64,000 nucleotides of DNA, taken from Rhodoblastus acidophilus (GTDB taxonomy: Bacteria; Pseudomonadota; Alphaproteobacteria; Rhizobiales; Beijerinckiaceae). The stretch lies in contig NZ_WNKS01000001.1 in NCBI RefSeq assembly GCF_009720655.1, forward strand, positions 62,001 through 126,000. Reading direction: 5' to 3'. Shown here piece by piece: positions 1 through 9,671 of this stretch. Within the stretch, counting starts at the first letter, position 1. Every line of letters starts with the position of its first letter. A model generated the notes under the pieces. It made no database searches and had not been told where the DNA came from. It was given only the letters and a program-made list of their open reading frames with translations. A program made the translations under genes and the position numbers.

Positions 1-268
1 AGCCCCACACTCTGGCGGCATGGGCGGCGACGTAAGCCGCGCCGCCGAAAAACAGCGCATGGCCGAAGGACAGCAAGCCGGCATAGCCGACCAGCAGGTT
101 GAAGGCGGCGGCGAACAGCGCGAAGCACAGGGCGGTGGCGAGGAAGAACGGATAGAGGGCGAAGGGCGCGACGACGAGCAGCGCCGTCAGCACGGCGAAG
201 GCGATGAACTCGGCCGGTTTTGGCCGGGCCGCTGTGGGCCCCGAGGCTGAGAGCGCTTGGGCCTTCAT
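1..268 (-). CDS. livM: Branched-chain amino acid ABC transporter permease LivM, N-terminal part
   Basis: This is the inner-membrane permease of a LIV-type importer, and only the first 89 codons lie inside the window. The reverse strand opens with ATG at 268, which overlaps the livH stop as ATGA, so the two are translationally coupled. The N-terminus has a short polar leader (MKAQALSASGP) followed by hydrophobic segments. Then comes the LivM-like stretch FNLLVGYAGLLSFGHALFFG, which is typical of the first conserved loop of LivM. It is the last visible gene of the livG-livF-binding protein-livH-livM run. The gene continues beyond the window edge. Confidence 0.85.
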   Translation of the reverse strand, partial: MKAQALSASGPTAARPKPAEFIAFAVLTALLVVAPFALYPFFLATALCFALFAAAFNLLVGYAGLLSFGHALFFGGAAYVAAHAARVWG

Positions 269-1152
269 AGCTTTTTCCCAAAAAGTCCGGTCGGCTTGAC
301 CAGCAGGACCGCCACCATGATGACGAAGACGACGATGTTCGCCGCCTGCGGATAAAACACCTTGGTCAGGCCCTCGACGACGCCGAGCATGAAGCCGGCG
401 CCGATGGCGCCGAGGATCGAGCCCATGCCGCCGATCACCACCACCGCGAAGACGACGATGATGAAATCGGCGCCCATCAGCGGACGCACCTGGTAGATCG
501 GCGCCGCCAGGACGCCGGCGAGCGCGGCGAGGCCGACGCCGAACCCGTAGGTGAGCGTGATCAGGCGCGGCACGTTGATGCCGAAGGCGCGGGTGAGTTC
601 GGGATTCTCCGTCGCGGCGCGCAAGACGGCGCCGAGCCGGGTCTTCTCGATCATGAACCAGGTGAACAGGCAGACACTGAGCGAAAACACGACCGCCCAG
701 GCGCGATAGGTCGGCAGGTACATGAAGCCGAGATTGGTGCCGCCCTTGAGCTGCTCCGGCAGCGGATAGGGCTGGCCCGAGGCGCCGAACTGGTTTTGGA
801 ACACCCCCTGGATGATCAGGGCGAGGCCGAAGGTGAGCAGCAGGCCGTAGATGTGGTCGAGCCCGGCGAGGCGTTTCAGCATCGTCCGCTCGATGATCAT
901 GCCGAACAATGCGACGCCGAGCGGCGCGAGGATCAGCGCCGGCCAATAGCCGATGTGGAAGGCGGAGAGCAGGAACCAGGCCGCGAAGGCGCCGACCATG
1001 TAGAGCGCGCCATGGGCGAAATTGACGATGTTCAGCATGCCGAAGATCACGGCGAGGCCGAGGCTCAGCATGGCGTAGAAGGCGCCGTTGATCAGCCCGA
1101 GCAGGAGCTGGCCGAACAGGGCTTGGGTCGAAATGCCGAGCAGGGGGATCAT
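265..1152 (-). CDS. livH: Branched-chain amino acid ABC transporter permease LivH
   Basis: This 295-residue integral membrane protein forms the second permease of the LIV-type importer. About eight hydrophobic segments can be seen, with LivH signatures GLAVIFGMLNIVNFAHG near residue 32 and ATENPELTRAFGINV near residue 180, the likely ATPase coupling loop. Length matches the family (about 290 to 300). Its stop overlaps the livM start by four bases. It follows the binding-protein gene after a 238 bp gap filled by an inverted-repeat element. The transported compound cannot be told from sequence; the family handles branched-chain amino acids, amides and some aromatic acids. Confidence 0.93.
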   Translation of the reverse strand: MIPLLGISTQALFGQLLLGLINGAFYAMLSLGLAVIFGMLNIVNFAHGALYMVGAFAAWFLLSAFHIGYWPALILAPLGVALFGMIIERTMLKRLAGLDHIYGLLLTFGLALIIQGVFQNQFGASGQPYPLPEQLKGGTNLGFMYLPTYRAWAVVFSLSVCLFTWFMIEKTRLGAVLRAATENPELTRAFGINVPRLITLTYGFGVGLAALAGVLAAPIYQVRPLMGADFIIVVFAVVVIGGMGSILGAIGAGFMLGVVEGLTKVFYPQAANIVVFVIMVAVLLVKPTGLFGKKL

Positions 1153-1241
1153 CTCCCTCTCCCAGTCTTAGGGCTGTCCGGGCAAACGGCCGATTCCACA
1201 ATCACGCGAACATCCCGCTGGCCATGCAACTTGATGTCGTC

Positions 1242-1343
1242 ATGGCCGGGCTTGTCCCGGCCATCCACGCGGCGCCGCAGCGCGACTTCTCGGGAGATGA
1301 TCTCTTGCGGCTCGGCGTGGATGCCCGGCACAAGGCCGGGCAT
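1242..1343. repeat. REP-like double hairpin between livH and the binding-protein gene
   Basis: Two self-complementary units lie head to head. The first (1242-1264) has a 9-bp perfect stem, ATGGCCGGG with CCCGGCCAT. The second (1321-1343) has ATGCCCGGC with GCCGGGCAT. Both share the ACAAG/CTTGT loop and so look like inverted copies of one unit. Translation across such units gives the spurious peptide MAGLVPAIH seen widely in Rhizobiales genomes. A related single unit occurs at 31468-31490. It may stabilise or attenuate transcript between the binding protein and the permeases. Confidence 0.75.
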
Positions 1344-1390
1344 GACGTCCGTGAGCATCTTCCCGCTTGCGGGGAGATGGAACCAGTCTG

Positions 1391-2596
1391 TCACTTCTTC
1401 ACCAGCGGGCATTCGCTTTGGGACAGGGGTCGAAAAGCCTCGTCGGCGGGGATGGTGGCGATCACCTTCGCGTAATCCCACGGATATTTCGATTCCGCCG
1501 GGGTCTTCACCTGCAACAGGTAGGCCGGGTGGATTTTGCGGCCGTCCTCGCGGATCGACCCCTTGCCAAAAGCCTGGTCGTCGGTGGGCGTCGCCTTCAT
1601 TTTCGCGACCACCGCCGCGCCGTCCGCCGGCGAGCCCAGCCCGTCCACCGCCTTGAGATAATGGAGCACCGAGGAATAGACGCCGGCCTGCACCATGGTC
1701 GGCTTGGCGTGATTCTTCGCCTTTTGCGAGAAACGGTCGGCGAAGGCGCGGGTGTCGTCGTTGAGGTCCCAGTAATAGGTCTCGGTGAACTCCAGGCCCT
1801 GGGCGACGGGAAGGCCGAGCGCGTTGACGTCGGAAATGAAGATCAGCAGCGCCGCGAGTTTTTGGCCGCTCTGGGTGATGCCGAATTCCGCCGCCTGCTT
1901 GATGGCGTTGGCGGAATCCGCCCCGGCGTTGGCGAGGCCGATCACCTTGGCCTTGGACGACTGCGCTTGCAGCAGTTGCGAGGAGAAGTCGGCGTTGTTC
2001 AGCGGCGCGTAAACATTGCCGATGATCTTGCCGCCATTGGCGCTGACGACCGCCGTGGTGTCGCGCTCCAGCGCCTTGCCGAAGGCGTAGTCGGCGGTGA
2101 TGAAATACCAGCTGTCGCCGCCGGCCTTGGTCATGGCCTTGCCCGTGCTGTTGGCCAGCGCGTAGGTGTCATAGGTCCAGTGAATCTGGTTCGGCGTGCA
2201 GGCCTTGCCCGTCAGGTCGGAGGACGCGGCGCCGGAGTTGAGAAAAACCTTGTTCTTGTCCTTGACGATCTGGCCGACCGCAAGCGCGACGCCGGAATTC
2301 AGCGTGTCGACGATCACGTCCGCCTTGCCCTGGTCGAACCATTCGCGGGCGATGCTGGTGCCGACGTCGACCTTGTTGAGATGGTCGGCGTAAACAAGTT
2401 CGACCTTCCAGCCTTTTCCGGCCATCCCGGATTCGTCGATGGCCAGTTGCGCGGCGATCTGCGAGCCGACGCCGCCGACATCGGCATAGGGGCCGGAACC
2501 GTCGGTGAGCACGCCGACCTTGACCACCTTGTCGGCGGCAAAGGCGTAAGCGGTCATCACTCCCAGCGCCACGCCGGCCAAAACAATCTTTTTCAT
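1391..2596 (-). CDS. LIV-type ABC transporter periplasmic substrate-binding protein
   Basis: A 401-residue periplasmic binding protein of the type I fold (Peripla_BP_6). The N-terminus MKKIVLAGVALGVMTAYAFA is a signal peptide, probably cut after AFA. The mature protein begins with the family hallmark VVKVGVLTDGSGPYADVGG. A good ribosome-binding site (GGGAGGAAG) precedes the ATG. It lies 43 bp downstream of livF in the same operon and so very likely delivers ligand to the LivHM permease. Ligand identity is open. Rhodopseudomonas proteins of this family bind aromatic acids or amides as well as leucine, so leucine specificity should not be assumed. Confidence 0.9.
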   Translation of the reverse strand: MKKIVLAGVALGVMTAYAFAADKVVKVGVLTDGSGPYADVGGVGSQIAAQLAIDESGMAGKGWKVELVYADHLNKVDVGTSIAREWFDQGKADVIVDTLNSGVALAVGQIVKDKNKVFLNSGAASSDLTGKACTPNQIHWTYDTYALANSTGKAMTKAGGDSWYFITADYAFGKALERDTTAVVSANGGKIIGNVYAPLNNADFSSQLLQAQSSKAKVIGLANAGADSANAIKQAAEFGITQSGQKLAALLIFISDVNALGLPVAQGLEFTETYYWDLNDDTRAFADRFSQKAKNHAKPTMVQAGVYSSVLHYLKAVDGLGSPADGAAVVAKMKATPTDDQAFGKGSIREDGRKIHPAYLLQVKTPAESKYPWDYAKVIATIPADEAFRPLSQSECPLVKK

Positions 2597-2639
2597 AAGC
2601 TTCCTCCCATTCCATGCCCGTTCCGGGCTATTTGAAAAT

Positions 2640-3336
<697 letters not shown>

Positions 3337-3344
<8 letters not shown>

Positions 3345-4101
3345 GCGGAGTCTCCTGAGTCTCGCCGAGATAGGCCTGCTGGACCGCGGGATCGGAGGAC
3401 ACGGCGGCGTAATCGCCTTCCGCCAGCACCTTTCCGCGGGTGAGCACGGTGATGACCTCGCACAGGCTGGCGACGACGTTGAGATTGTGCTCGACCATCA
3501 CCACCGTGCGCCCCTGGGCGACGCGTTTGATCAAAGCGGCGATGCGCTCGATGTCCTCTTGGCCCATGCCGGCGAGCGGTTCGTCGAGCAGCAGCACTTT
3601 CGGGTCGAGGGCGAGGGTGGTCGCCAGCTCCAGGGCGCGCTTGCGGCCGTAGGGCATTTCGCCTGCTGGCGTCTCTTCCCAGCCGGCGAGGCCGACCTCG
3701 TCCATCAGCGCGCGGGCGTCGGCGTCATATTTGCGCAGAACGCGGTCGGAGCGCCAGAAGTCGAAGCTCTCGCCGCGCTTGCGCTGCAGGGCGGCGCGCA
3801 CGTTTTCAAGCGCGGTCAGGTGCGGAAAGACGGCGGAAATCTGGAACGAGCGCACCAGCCCCATGCGCGCGACCTCGGCGGGCCGGGCCCTGGTGATGTC
3901 CTGGCCCTCGTAAAGGATGGTGCCGCGCGTCGGGACCAGAAACTTGGTCAGCAGATTGAAGCAGGTGCTCTTTCCCGCTCCATTGGGACCGATCAGCCCG
4001 TGAATCGTGTTCCGCCGCACGCGCAGGCGGACATCGCTCACCGCTGTGAAGCCGGCGAATTCCTTCGTCAACCCGGATGTTTCCAGGGCATAAACCGTCA
4101 T
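3337..4101 (-). CDS. livG: Branched-chain amino acid ABC transporter ATP-binding protein LivG
   Basis: The second ATPase of the LIV importer and the first gene of this operon. I start it at ATG 4101 (MTVYALETSGLTKEF, 254 residues) because GGGAGGAA lies about nine bases upstream; an in-frame ATG at 4143 would add 14 residues with no family resemblance. Walker A is GPNGAGKSTCFN, the coupling region DITRARPAEVARMGLVRSFQ is typical of LivG, and Walker B is LLLDEPLAGM. The usual LSGG signature is replaced by MPYGRKRALE, a known variation in part of this family. Transcription diverges from ccoN. Confidence 0.93.
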
Positions 4102-4495
4102 AAGGCGGCATTCCTCCCACGGAGCGTTCGCCCCGCATTCCATTAGGTCCCTTTGGCGGGACTCTGTGGGGCGAAGTGTAGGCGCCGCGGCGTCAGGGAA
4201 TCAAGCGGCGATCAAGGTTTTTCTCGTTCTTTAGTCCAAAGTCGCAGGAACGATTTTTCGTATTTCAAGCCCAAAGCTCCGCCAATTAGGCGAAAGTCGG
4301 CGTGACACTTTGACGCATATTCTCGGTCTGTGCCCTTCCTGGCTCTCGCCACAGCCTCCGTTTGGCGCTATGGGAGGCGCCTGCATGGTTTATTTGACAT
4401 TTGTCAATGAACGCACGGCAGGAGCGGGCAATGGCCCGCGCAATGGCAATCTGGTAGGCTTTGTGGCGCCGGATTGATTTCATTGGGGCGAAAAC
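4102..4495. other. Divergent intergenic region livG / ccoN
   Basis: This 394 bp gene-free stretch must hold the promoters of both the liv operon (leftward) and the cco operon (rightward). The clear element in it is the Fnr/FixK-type palindrome at 4394-4407. The segment 4205-4265 is relatively AT-rich and could carry the leftward promoter, but I see no certain -35/-10 pair. No open reading frame with coding character or tRNA was found here. Confidence 0.6.
4394..4407 (+). promoter_or_regulatory. Fnr/FixK-type box upstream of ccoN
   Basis: TTGACATTTGTCAA is a perfect dyad (TTGAC-N4-GTCAA) and fits the anaerobox consensus TTGA[TC]-N4-[GA]TCAA bound by Fnr, FixK and Anr proteins. Its centre is about 95 bp before the ccoN start codon. 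If it acts as a class II site at -40.5, transcription would begin near 4441. Control of ccoNOQP by FixK/FnrN is well established in Rhizobiales. Confidence 0.85.
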
Positions 4496-6163
4496 ATGGC
4501 GCAAGCAGACTCCTTCACGACAGCGCCGCCCGAGGGCGGCAAATCCATTACCTTGGGCGAAGTGACGATGATCGTCGTTTCCCTGTTCGGCGCGATCGGC
4601 GCGCTGTACATCGCGGCGAACGCCTACACGGCGCCCTACGCGTTCCACATGGTTCTCTTCGCCCTCGCCGGCTTTGGCGGCGTGATCGCGACCCTCAAGC
4701 GCTACAAGAACCGCCCTGCGGTCATCCCTCAGGAAATCAACGGCAAGCCCAACTACAACTACGGCCCGATCAAGTTCACCTCGATCGCGGCTGTGTTCTG
4801 GGGCATAGCCGGGTTTCTGGTCGGCCTGATCATCGCCACCGAACTGGCCTTCCCCGATTTGTCGATGGGTCTGTCCTGGCTTAACTTCGGCCGGCTGCGT
4901 CCGTTGCACACCTCGGCGGTGATTTTCGCCTTCGGCGGCAACGTCCTGCTTGCGACCTCGTTCTACGCCGTGCAGCGCACCTGCCGCGCCCGTCTCGCCG
5001 GCGAGATCGCGCCCTGGTTCGTGGTGCTGGGCTACAACCTGTTCATCGTCATCGCCGGCACCGGCTATCTGATGGGCATCACCCAGGGCAAGGAATACGC
5101 CGAACCCGAATGGTATTCAGACCTCTGGCTGACCATCATCTGGGTGGCCTATTTGCTGGTGTTCCTGGTGACGTTGTGGAAGCGCAAGGAGCCCCACATC
5201 TACGTCGCCAACTGGTTCACCCTGGCGTTCATCATCACCATCGCCATGCTGCACCTCGGCAACAACGCCTCCGTTCCGGTGTCGATCTTCTCGCCGAAAT
5301 CCTACATCGTCTGGTCCGGCGTCCAGGACGCCATGTTCCAGTGGTGGTACGGCCATAACGCCGTGGGCTTCTACCTGACCGCGGCCTTCCTCGCGATCAT
5401 GTATTATTTCGTGCCCAAACGCGCGGAGCGGCCGGTTTATTCCTACCGCCTGTCGATCATCCACTTCTGGGCCCTGATCTTCATGTACATCTGGGCCGGC
5501 CCGCACCATCTGCACTATACGGCGCTGCCGGACTGGACGCAGACGCTGGGCATGACCTTCTCGATCATGCTGTGGATGCCCTCGTGGGGCGGCATGATCA
5601 ACGGCCTGATGACGCTTTCGGGCGCCTGGGACAAGCTGCGCACCGACCCCGTCCTGCGCATGCTGGTCGTGTCGATCGCCTTCTACGGCATGTCGACCTT
5701 TGAAGGTCCGCTCATGTCGATCAAGGTGGTCAACTCCCTGTCGCATTACACCGACTGGACCATCGGCCACGTGCATTCCGGCGCCTTGGGCTGGGTGGGC
5801 TTCGTCTCCTTCGGCGCGCTCTACTGCCTGATCCCCTGGGTCTACAACAAGAGGCTCTACTCGCTGAAGCTCGTGAACTGGCACTTCTGGATCGCGACCA
5901 TCGGCATCGTGCTCTACATTTCCGCCATGTGGGTGTCCGGCATCCTCCAGGGTCTGATGTGGCGCGCCTATACCGCCAACGGCTTCCTTGAATATTCCTT
6001 CATCGAGACCGTCGAAGCCATGTTCCCCTTCTACGTCATCCGCGCGGTGGGCGGCGGCCTGTTCCTCGTGGGCGCGCTGATCATGGCCTTCAACTTCTAC
6101 AAAACTATTCGTTCGCCTGAACTGGCGGCCGCGTCCGAAGCCGCCCTTGCGCCGGCCGAGTGA
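4496..6163 (+). CDS. ccoN: cbb3-type cytochrome c oxidase subunit I (CcoN/FixN)
   Basis: Catalytic subunit of the high-affinity, proton-pumping cbb3 oxidase, which reduces O2 to water at low oxygen in the inner membrane. The 555-residue protein has about a dozen membrane helices. Expected metal ligands are visible. His138 (in RPLHTSA) and His427 (in GHVHSG) fit the low-spin and high-spin haem b ligands, with His425 in the same motif. His287 (WWYGHN), His337 and His338 (AGPHHLHY) fit the CuB site. GGGGCG precedes the ATG. It is the first gene of ccoNOQP, expressed from the Fnr/FixK box. Confidence 0.98.
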   Translation: MAQADSFTTAPPEGGKSITLGEVTMIVVSLFGAIGALYIAANAYTAPYAFHMVLFALAGFGGVIATLKRYKNRPAVIPQEINGKPNYNYGPIKFTSIAAVFWGIAGFLVGLIIATELAFPDLSMGLSWLNFGRLRPLHTSAVIFAFGGNVLLATSFYAVQRTCRARLAGEIAPWFVVLGYNLFIVIAGTGYLMGITQGKEYAEPEWYSDLWLTIIWVAYLLVFLVTLWKRKEPHIYVANWFTLAFIITIAMLHLGNNASVPVSIFSPKSYIVWSGVQDAMFQWWYGHNAVGFYLTAAFLAIMYYFVPKRAERPVYSYRLSIIHFWALIFMYIWAGPHHLHYTALPDWTQTLGMTFSIMLWMPSWGGMINGLMTLSGAWDKLRTDPVLRMLVVSIAFYGMSTFEGPLMSIKVVNSLSHYTDWTIGHVHSGALGWVGFVSFGALYCLIPWVYNKRLYSLKLVNWHFWIATIGIVLYISAMWVSGILQGLMWRAYTANGFLEYSFIETVEAMFPFYVIRAVGGGLFLVGALIMAFNFYKTIRSPELAAASEAALAPAE

Positions 6164-6174
6164 GGAGATCGAAC

Positions 6175-6903
6175 ATGTCCCTGTGGAGCAAACACGCGAT
6201 CTTCGAGAAGAACTCCCTGGTTCTTCTGATCGGCATCCTCATCGTGGTCGCCATCGGCGGCCTCGTGGAGATCGGCCCGCTCTTCTACCTGAAGAGCACC
6301 ATTGAGACCGTCGAGGGCGTGCGTCCCTACACGCCCCTCGAACTCGCCGGACGCAACATCTACGTGCGCGAAGGCTGCTATCTCTGCCACTCGCAGATGA
6401 TCCGCTCGCTGCGTGACGAGGTTGAGCGCTACGGCCATTACTCGGTGGCCGCGGAGTCGAAATACGACCATCCCTTCCAGTGGGGCTCCAAGCGCACCGG
6501 TCCCGATATCGCCCGCATCGGCGGCAAGTATTCGGACGACTGGCAGCGCGGCCATCTGAACAACCCGCGTTCGGTGGTGCCCGGCTCGGTCATGCCGCGC
6601 TACGGCTTCCTGGAGAACGCGCCGCTCGATTTCACGCACATTCAGGACGACATGAAGGTGCTGCGGATCGAAGGCGTCCCCTACAGCGACGACATGATCG
6701 CCAAGGCCAAGGACGACCTCAAGGCCCAGCTTGGCGACGAGACGACGGTGGCGGATCTCGCCAAGCGTTATCCCAAGGTGGTCGGCCACGTCAGCAATGG
6801 CGCCAACGGTCCGACCGAACAGGATGCGCTCGTCGCCTATCTGCAGATGCTGGGAACGACGGTCGACTTCAAACTCTACAATGAAAAGGCCAACTGGCGC
6901 TGA
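6175..6903 (+). CDS. ccoO: cbb3-type cytochrome c oxidase subunit II (CcoO/FixO)
   Basis: Membrane-anchored monohaem cytochrome c subunit that passes electrons to CcoN. I choose ATG 6175 (MSLWSKHAIFEKNSL, 242 residues) because GAGGAG sits seven bases upstream. The ORF extends five codons further, but those overlap the ccoN end. One N-terminal membrane helix is followed by a periplasmic domain with the haem motif C68-YL-C71-H72 in EGCYLCHSQMIR. Length and motif are normal for the family. The gene lies 11 bp after ccoN. Confidence 0.97.
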   Translation: MSLWSKHAIFEKNSLVLLIGILIVVAIGGLVEIGPLFYLKSTIETVEGVRPYTPLELAGRNIYVREGCYLCHSQMIRSLRDEVERYGHYSVAAESKYDHPFQWGSKRTGPDIARIGGKYSDDWQRGHLNNPRSVVPGSVMPRYGFLENAPLDFTHIQDDMKVLRIEGVPYSDDMIAKAKDDLKAQLGDETTVADLAKRYPKVVGHVSNGANGPTEQDALVAYLQMLGTTVDFKLYNEKANWR

Positions 6904-6912
6904 GAGGGCGAC

Positions 6913-7062
6913 ATGGACGTCGAGACTTTCTTCACTCAGATGAAAATCGTGAGCATCCTTTCGGTCGTGGTCGCCTTCCTCGGCGTCATCGCCTACGCGC
7001 TCTGGCCATCGAAGAAGAAAAGCTTCGACGAAGCAGCTCGCCTGCCGCTCAACGAGGATTGA
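6913..7062 (+). CDS. ccoQ: cbb3-type cytochrome c oxidase small subunit CcoQ/FixQ
   Basis: A 49-residue single-span membrane protein that stabilises the cbb3 complex. It begins MDVETFFTQMKIVS, has one helix (ILSVVVAFLGVIAYALW) and a short basic then acidic tail (PSKKKSFDEAARLPL). The position between ccoO (ten-base gap) and ccoP (four-base gap) is the canonical one. It has the size and layout of FixQ proteins, including the P-S-K/R-K motif after the helix. Confidence 0.93.
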   Translation: MDVETFFTQMKIVSILSVVVAFLGVIAYALWPSKKKSFDEAARLPLNED

Positions 7063-7065
7063 ACG

Positions 7066-7947
7066 ATGGTTGATCACACGCACCAAGACATAGATGCGGC
7101 CACGGGCACACCGACCACTGGCCACGAATGGGACGGAATCAAGGAACTGAACACGCCGTTGCCGAGATGGTGGCTCTGGCTGTTCTACGCCTGCATCGTC
7201 TGGGCTTTCGGATACTGGATTTTCTATCCGGCGATTCCGCTTCCCGGCGGCCACACGCCGGGTATTCTCGGCTGGACGTCGCGCGGCGCGGTGAACGCGG
7301 ACGTGCAGGATTTGGTGCGCCAGCGCGCCGAGTTCGTCAGCAAGATCGAAAAGGCGTCGCTGCAGGAAATCAGCGCCGATCCGAAGCTCGCTGAATTCGC
7401 CCGCGCCTACGGCCGGTCGGCGTTCGGCAACAATTGCGCGCCGTGCCACGGCTCGGGCGGCCAGGGCGCCGTGGGCTATCCGAACCTCGCCGGCGACCGC
7501 TGGCTGTGGGGCGGCTCGCTCGACCAGATCGCCGCGACCATCACCCATGGCGCGCGCAGCGGCGATCCCGAGGGACACGATCCCACCGGCGCGGCGGGCA
7601 TGCCGGCCTGGTCCAAGATGGGCCTGAGCTCGCAGCAGATCGAGGAGGTCGCCGCCTATGTGGCGTCGCTTGTCAACCCAACCAACGCCGACGTTTCGGC
7701 GGGCCAGAAAATCTTTGCCGAAAACTGCGCCGCCTGCCATGGCGAAAACGCCAAGGGCAATGCCGAGATGGGCGCGCCCGACCTGACCTCCAAGTCCAAG
7801 TGGCTCTACGGTTCGGACAAGGCGACCATCGTCGAGACCGTCGCCAACGGCCGCGCCGGCCAGATGCCGGCCTGGGGCGCCAAGCTCGACCCCGCGACCA
7901 TCAAGTCGCTGGCGATCTTCGTCCACTCGCTGGGCGGCGGCAAGTGA
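7066..7947 (+). CDS. ccoP: cbb3-type cytochrome c oxidase subunit III (CcoP/FixP)
   Basis: Dihaem cytochrome c subunit and electron entry point of the cbb3 oxidase, 293 residues. A cytoplasmic N-terminus of about 35 residues is followed by a membrane helix (WWLWLFYACIVWAFGYWIFY). Two periplasmic cytochrome c domains carry C124-AP-C127-H128 and C221-AA-C224-H225, with distal Met candidates in GMPAWSKM and GQMPAWGAKL. A strong hairpin 23 bp downstream probably ends the operon. Confidence 0.98.
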   Translation: MVDHTHQDIDAATGTPTTGHEWDGIKELNTPLPRWWLWLFYACIVWAFGYWIFYPAIPLPGGHTPGILGWTSRGAVNADVQDLVRQRAEFVSKIEKASLQEISADPKLAEFARAYGRSAFGNNCAPCHGSGGQGAVGYPNLAGDRWLWGGSLDQIAATITHGARSGDPEGHDPTGAAGMPAWSKMGLSSQQIEEVAAYVASLVNPTNADVSAGQKIFAENCAACHGENAKGNAEMGAPDLTSKSKWLYGSDKATIVETVANGRAGQMPAWGAKLDPATIKSLAIFVHSLGGGK

Positions 7948-7970
7948 GCGTGGCCTGATGGCCTGAGTCA

Positions 7971-8000
7971 AAACGGCGAAGCTCATTGGCTTCGCCGTTT
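7971..8000 (+). terminator. Terminator-like hairpin after ccoP
   Basis: A 12-bp perfect stem, AAACGGCGAAGC with GCTTCGCCGTTT, encloses a six-base loop and begins 23 bp after the ccoP stop. The 3' arm ends in TTT followed by CCTT, which resembles a factor-independent terminator with a short U-tract. It separates ccoNOQP from ccoGHIS, which has its own Fnr/FixK box. Confidence 0.8.
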
Positions 8001-8034
8001 CCTTATGCGCCTTTGCGCGCCTACCACCTGGGCC

Positions 8035-8048
8035 TTGATTTAAATCAA
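8035..8048 (+). promoter_or_regulatory. Fnr/FixK-type box upstream of ccoG
   Basis: TTGATTTAAATCAA is a perfect palindrome matching the Fnr/FixK consensus TTGAT-N4-ATCAA. Its centre is about 120 bp before the first possible ccoG start (8162) and 35 bp beyond the terminator hairpin of the preceding operon. It indicates that the assembly genes have independent oxygen-responsive control. Confidence 0.88.
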
Positions 8049-8161
8049 ATGAAATCGAAATAATCATCGACTCCGCAGGTTTCGGGGCCATATAGACAGG
8101 CGATGCTCCCCCCAAACTTCGACGTCCGCGCCAAGCCCGCCATGGGTTCCGCGCCGGGGCG

Positions 8162-9652
8162 ATGCAACGGACAAGCGACATGACGCTCAGCGTGGAAAAA
8201 ACTCCCAAGGCCAGACATCCGCTTCCGGAGCCGGAGGAATCCGACGCGCTCTATGAGGCGCGCAAGCAGATCTATCCGCAGAGTGTGTCGGGCACATTCC
8301 GCAACATCAAATGGGGCCTGCTGGTCGGCGGCATGCTGCTCTACTATTTCCTGCCCTTCGTGCGCTGGGACCGGGGCCCCGACCAGCCGGGACAGGCGGT
8401 GCTCATCGATCTCGCCAACGGTCGCTTCTATTTCTTCGGCATCGCCATCTGGCCGCAGGAAGTCTATTACATCACCGGCCTGCTGATCCTCGCCGCCTTC
8501 ACCCTGTTCCTGATGAACGCGCTGGCGGGCCGGGTCTGGTGCGGCTATCTCTGCCCGCAGACGGTGTGGACCGACCTCTACCTCCTGATCGAACGCTGGA
8601 CCCAGGGCGAGCGTCGCGAGCGCATGAAGAAGGCCGGGCTGCCGTGGACTCCGCGCACCCTGGCCGAAGCGGGCGCCAAACATGCCTTGTGGCTGCTGGT
8701 CGCGTGGTGGACCGGCGGCGCCTGGGTGCTCTATTTCGCCGACGCGCCGACCCTGGTGAAGCAGCTCGCCACCTTTGACGCGCCTGCGCAGGCTTACATC
8801 TGGATCGGCATTTTCACCGCCACCACCTATGTGCTGGCCGGCTTCGCCCGCGAGCAGGTCTGCCTCTACATGTGCCCCTGGCCGCGCATCCAGGCGGCGC
8901 TCACCGACGAATGGGCGCTCAACGTCACCTATCGCGTCGACCGCGGCGAGCCGCGCGGTTCCTTCAAGAAAGCCAGGCTCTTGCGCGAGGCGGGTCAGCC
9001 CGCCGGCGACTGCGTCGACTGCAACCAGTGCGTCGTCGTTTGCCCGACCGGCGTCGACATCCGCAACGGCCTGGACATGGGCTGCATCCAGTGCGGCCTG
9101 TGCATCGACGCCTGCGACAGTGTCATGACCAGGATCGGCCGACCCAAGGGCCTGATCGGCTATGACACCGACCTCAACGTCGACCGGCGCGCCCAGGGGC
9201 TGGCGGCGCTCAAGCCACGAGTCTTTCGCGCCCGCACCATCGCCTACATGGTGCTGATCCTGGGCGTCGCGGCGGCCATGGGCTACAGCCTCGCCACCCG
9301 CCACACTCTGGGCGTGGACGTGATGCACGACCGCAATCCGATCTATGTCGCGCTGTCCGATGGCTCGCTGCGCAACGGCTACACCATCCGCGCGCTCAAT
9401 AAGACCGGTTCCGCGCGCGATTTCAAATTGACCCTCGACGGCTTGCCTCGGGGGCAGTTGGAAGTTTTGGGACGGAAAAGCAGCGGCGCCCTCGACGTTC
9501 GTGTGGAAGCTGACCAGACGCTGGAACTGCGCGTGATGGTCACCACGCCGCCGGACGCGACGCCGCCACAGAGCACGCCGATAAAATTCGTCCTGACCGA
9601 CCCGAAGACGGGCGAGCAGGCCTCGCGCGCGGATTTCTTCAAGGGACCGTGA
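8162..9652 (+). CDS. ccoG: cbb3 oxidase assembly ferredoxin-like protein CcoG/FixG
   Basis: Membrane iron-sulfur protein needed for cbb3 oxidase assembly; CcoG has been linked to Cu(II) to Cu(I) reduction before copper insertion. The protein is 496 residues from ATG 8162; ATG 8180 (MTLSVEKTPK) is an equally possible start. Several membrane helices come first. Then two ferredoxin-type [4Fe-4S] clusters follow, with cysteines C284, C287, C290, C294 and C308, C311, C314, C318. A periplasmic Ig-like C-terminal domain (PF11614 type) follows from about residue 380. First gene of the ccoGHIS operon. Confidence 0.96.
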   Translation: MQRTSDMTLSVEKTPKARHPLPEPEESDALYEARKQIYPQSVSGTFRNIKWGLLVGGMLLYYFLPFVRWDRGPDQPGQAVLIDLANGRFYFFGIAIWPQEVYYITGLLILAAFTLFLMNALAGRVWCGYLCPQTVWTDLYLLIERWTQGERRERMKKAGLPWTPRTLAEAGAKHALWLLVAWWTGGAWVLYFADAPTLVKQLATFDAPAQAYIWIGIFTATTYVLAGFAREQVCLYMCPWPRIQAALTDEWALNVTYRVDRGEPRGSFKKARLLREAGQPAGDCVDCNQCVVVCPTGVDIRNGLDMGCIQCGLCIDACDSVMTRIGRPKGLIGYDTDLNVDRRAQGLAALKPRVFRARTIAYMVLILGVAAAMGYSLATRHTLGVDVMHDRNPIYVALSDGSLRNGYTIRALNKTGSARDFKLTLDGLPRGQLEVLGRKSSGALDVRVEADQTLELRVMVTTPPDATPPQSTPIKFVLTDPKTGEQASRADFFKGP

Positions 9653-9671
9653 CTTCATTGAGGAGAGATCG

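Noticed and set aside
1149-1481. ORFs reading MAGLVPAIH or MPGLVPGIH near the binding-protein gene
   Set aside because: They come from the REP-like double hairpin and have no protein-like continuation.
6097-8208. 703-codon open frame on the minus strand across ccoO-ccoQ-ccoP
   Set aside because: It covers three well-supported genes and both regulatory elements between operons, so it cannot be coding.
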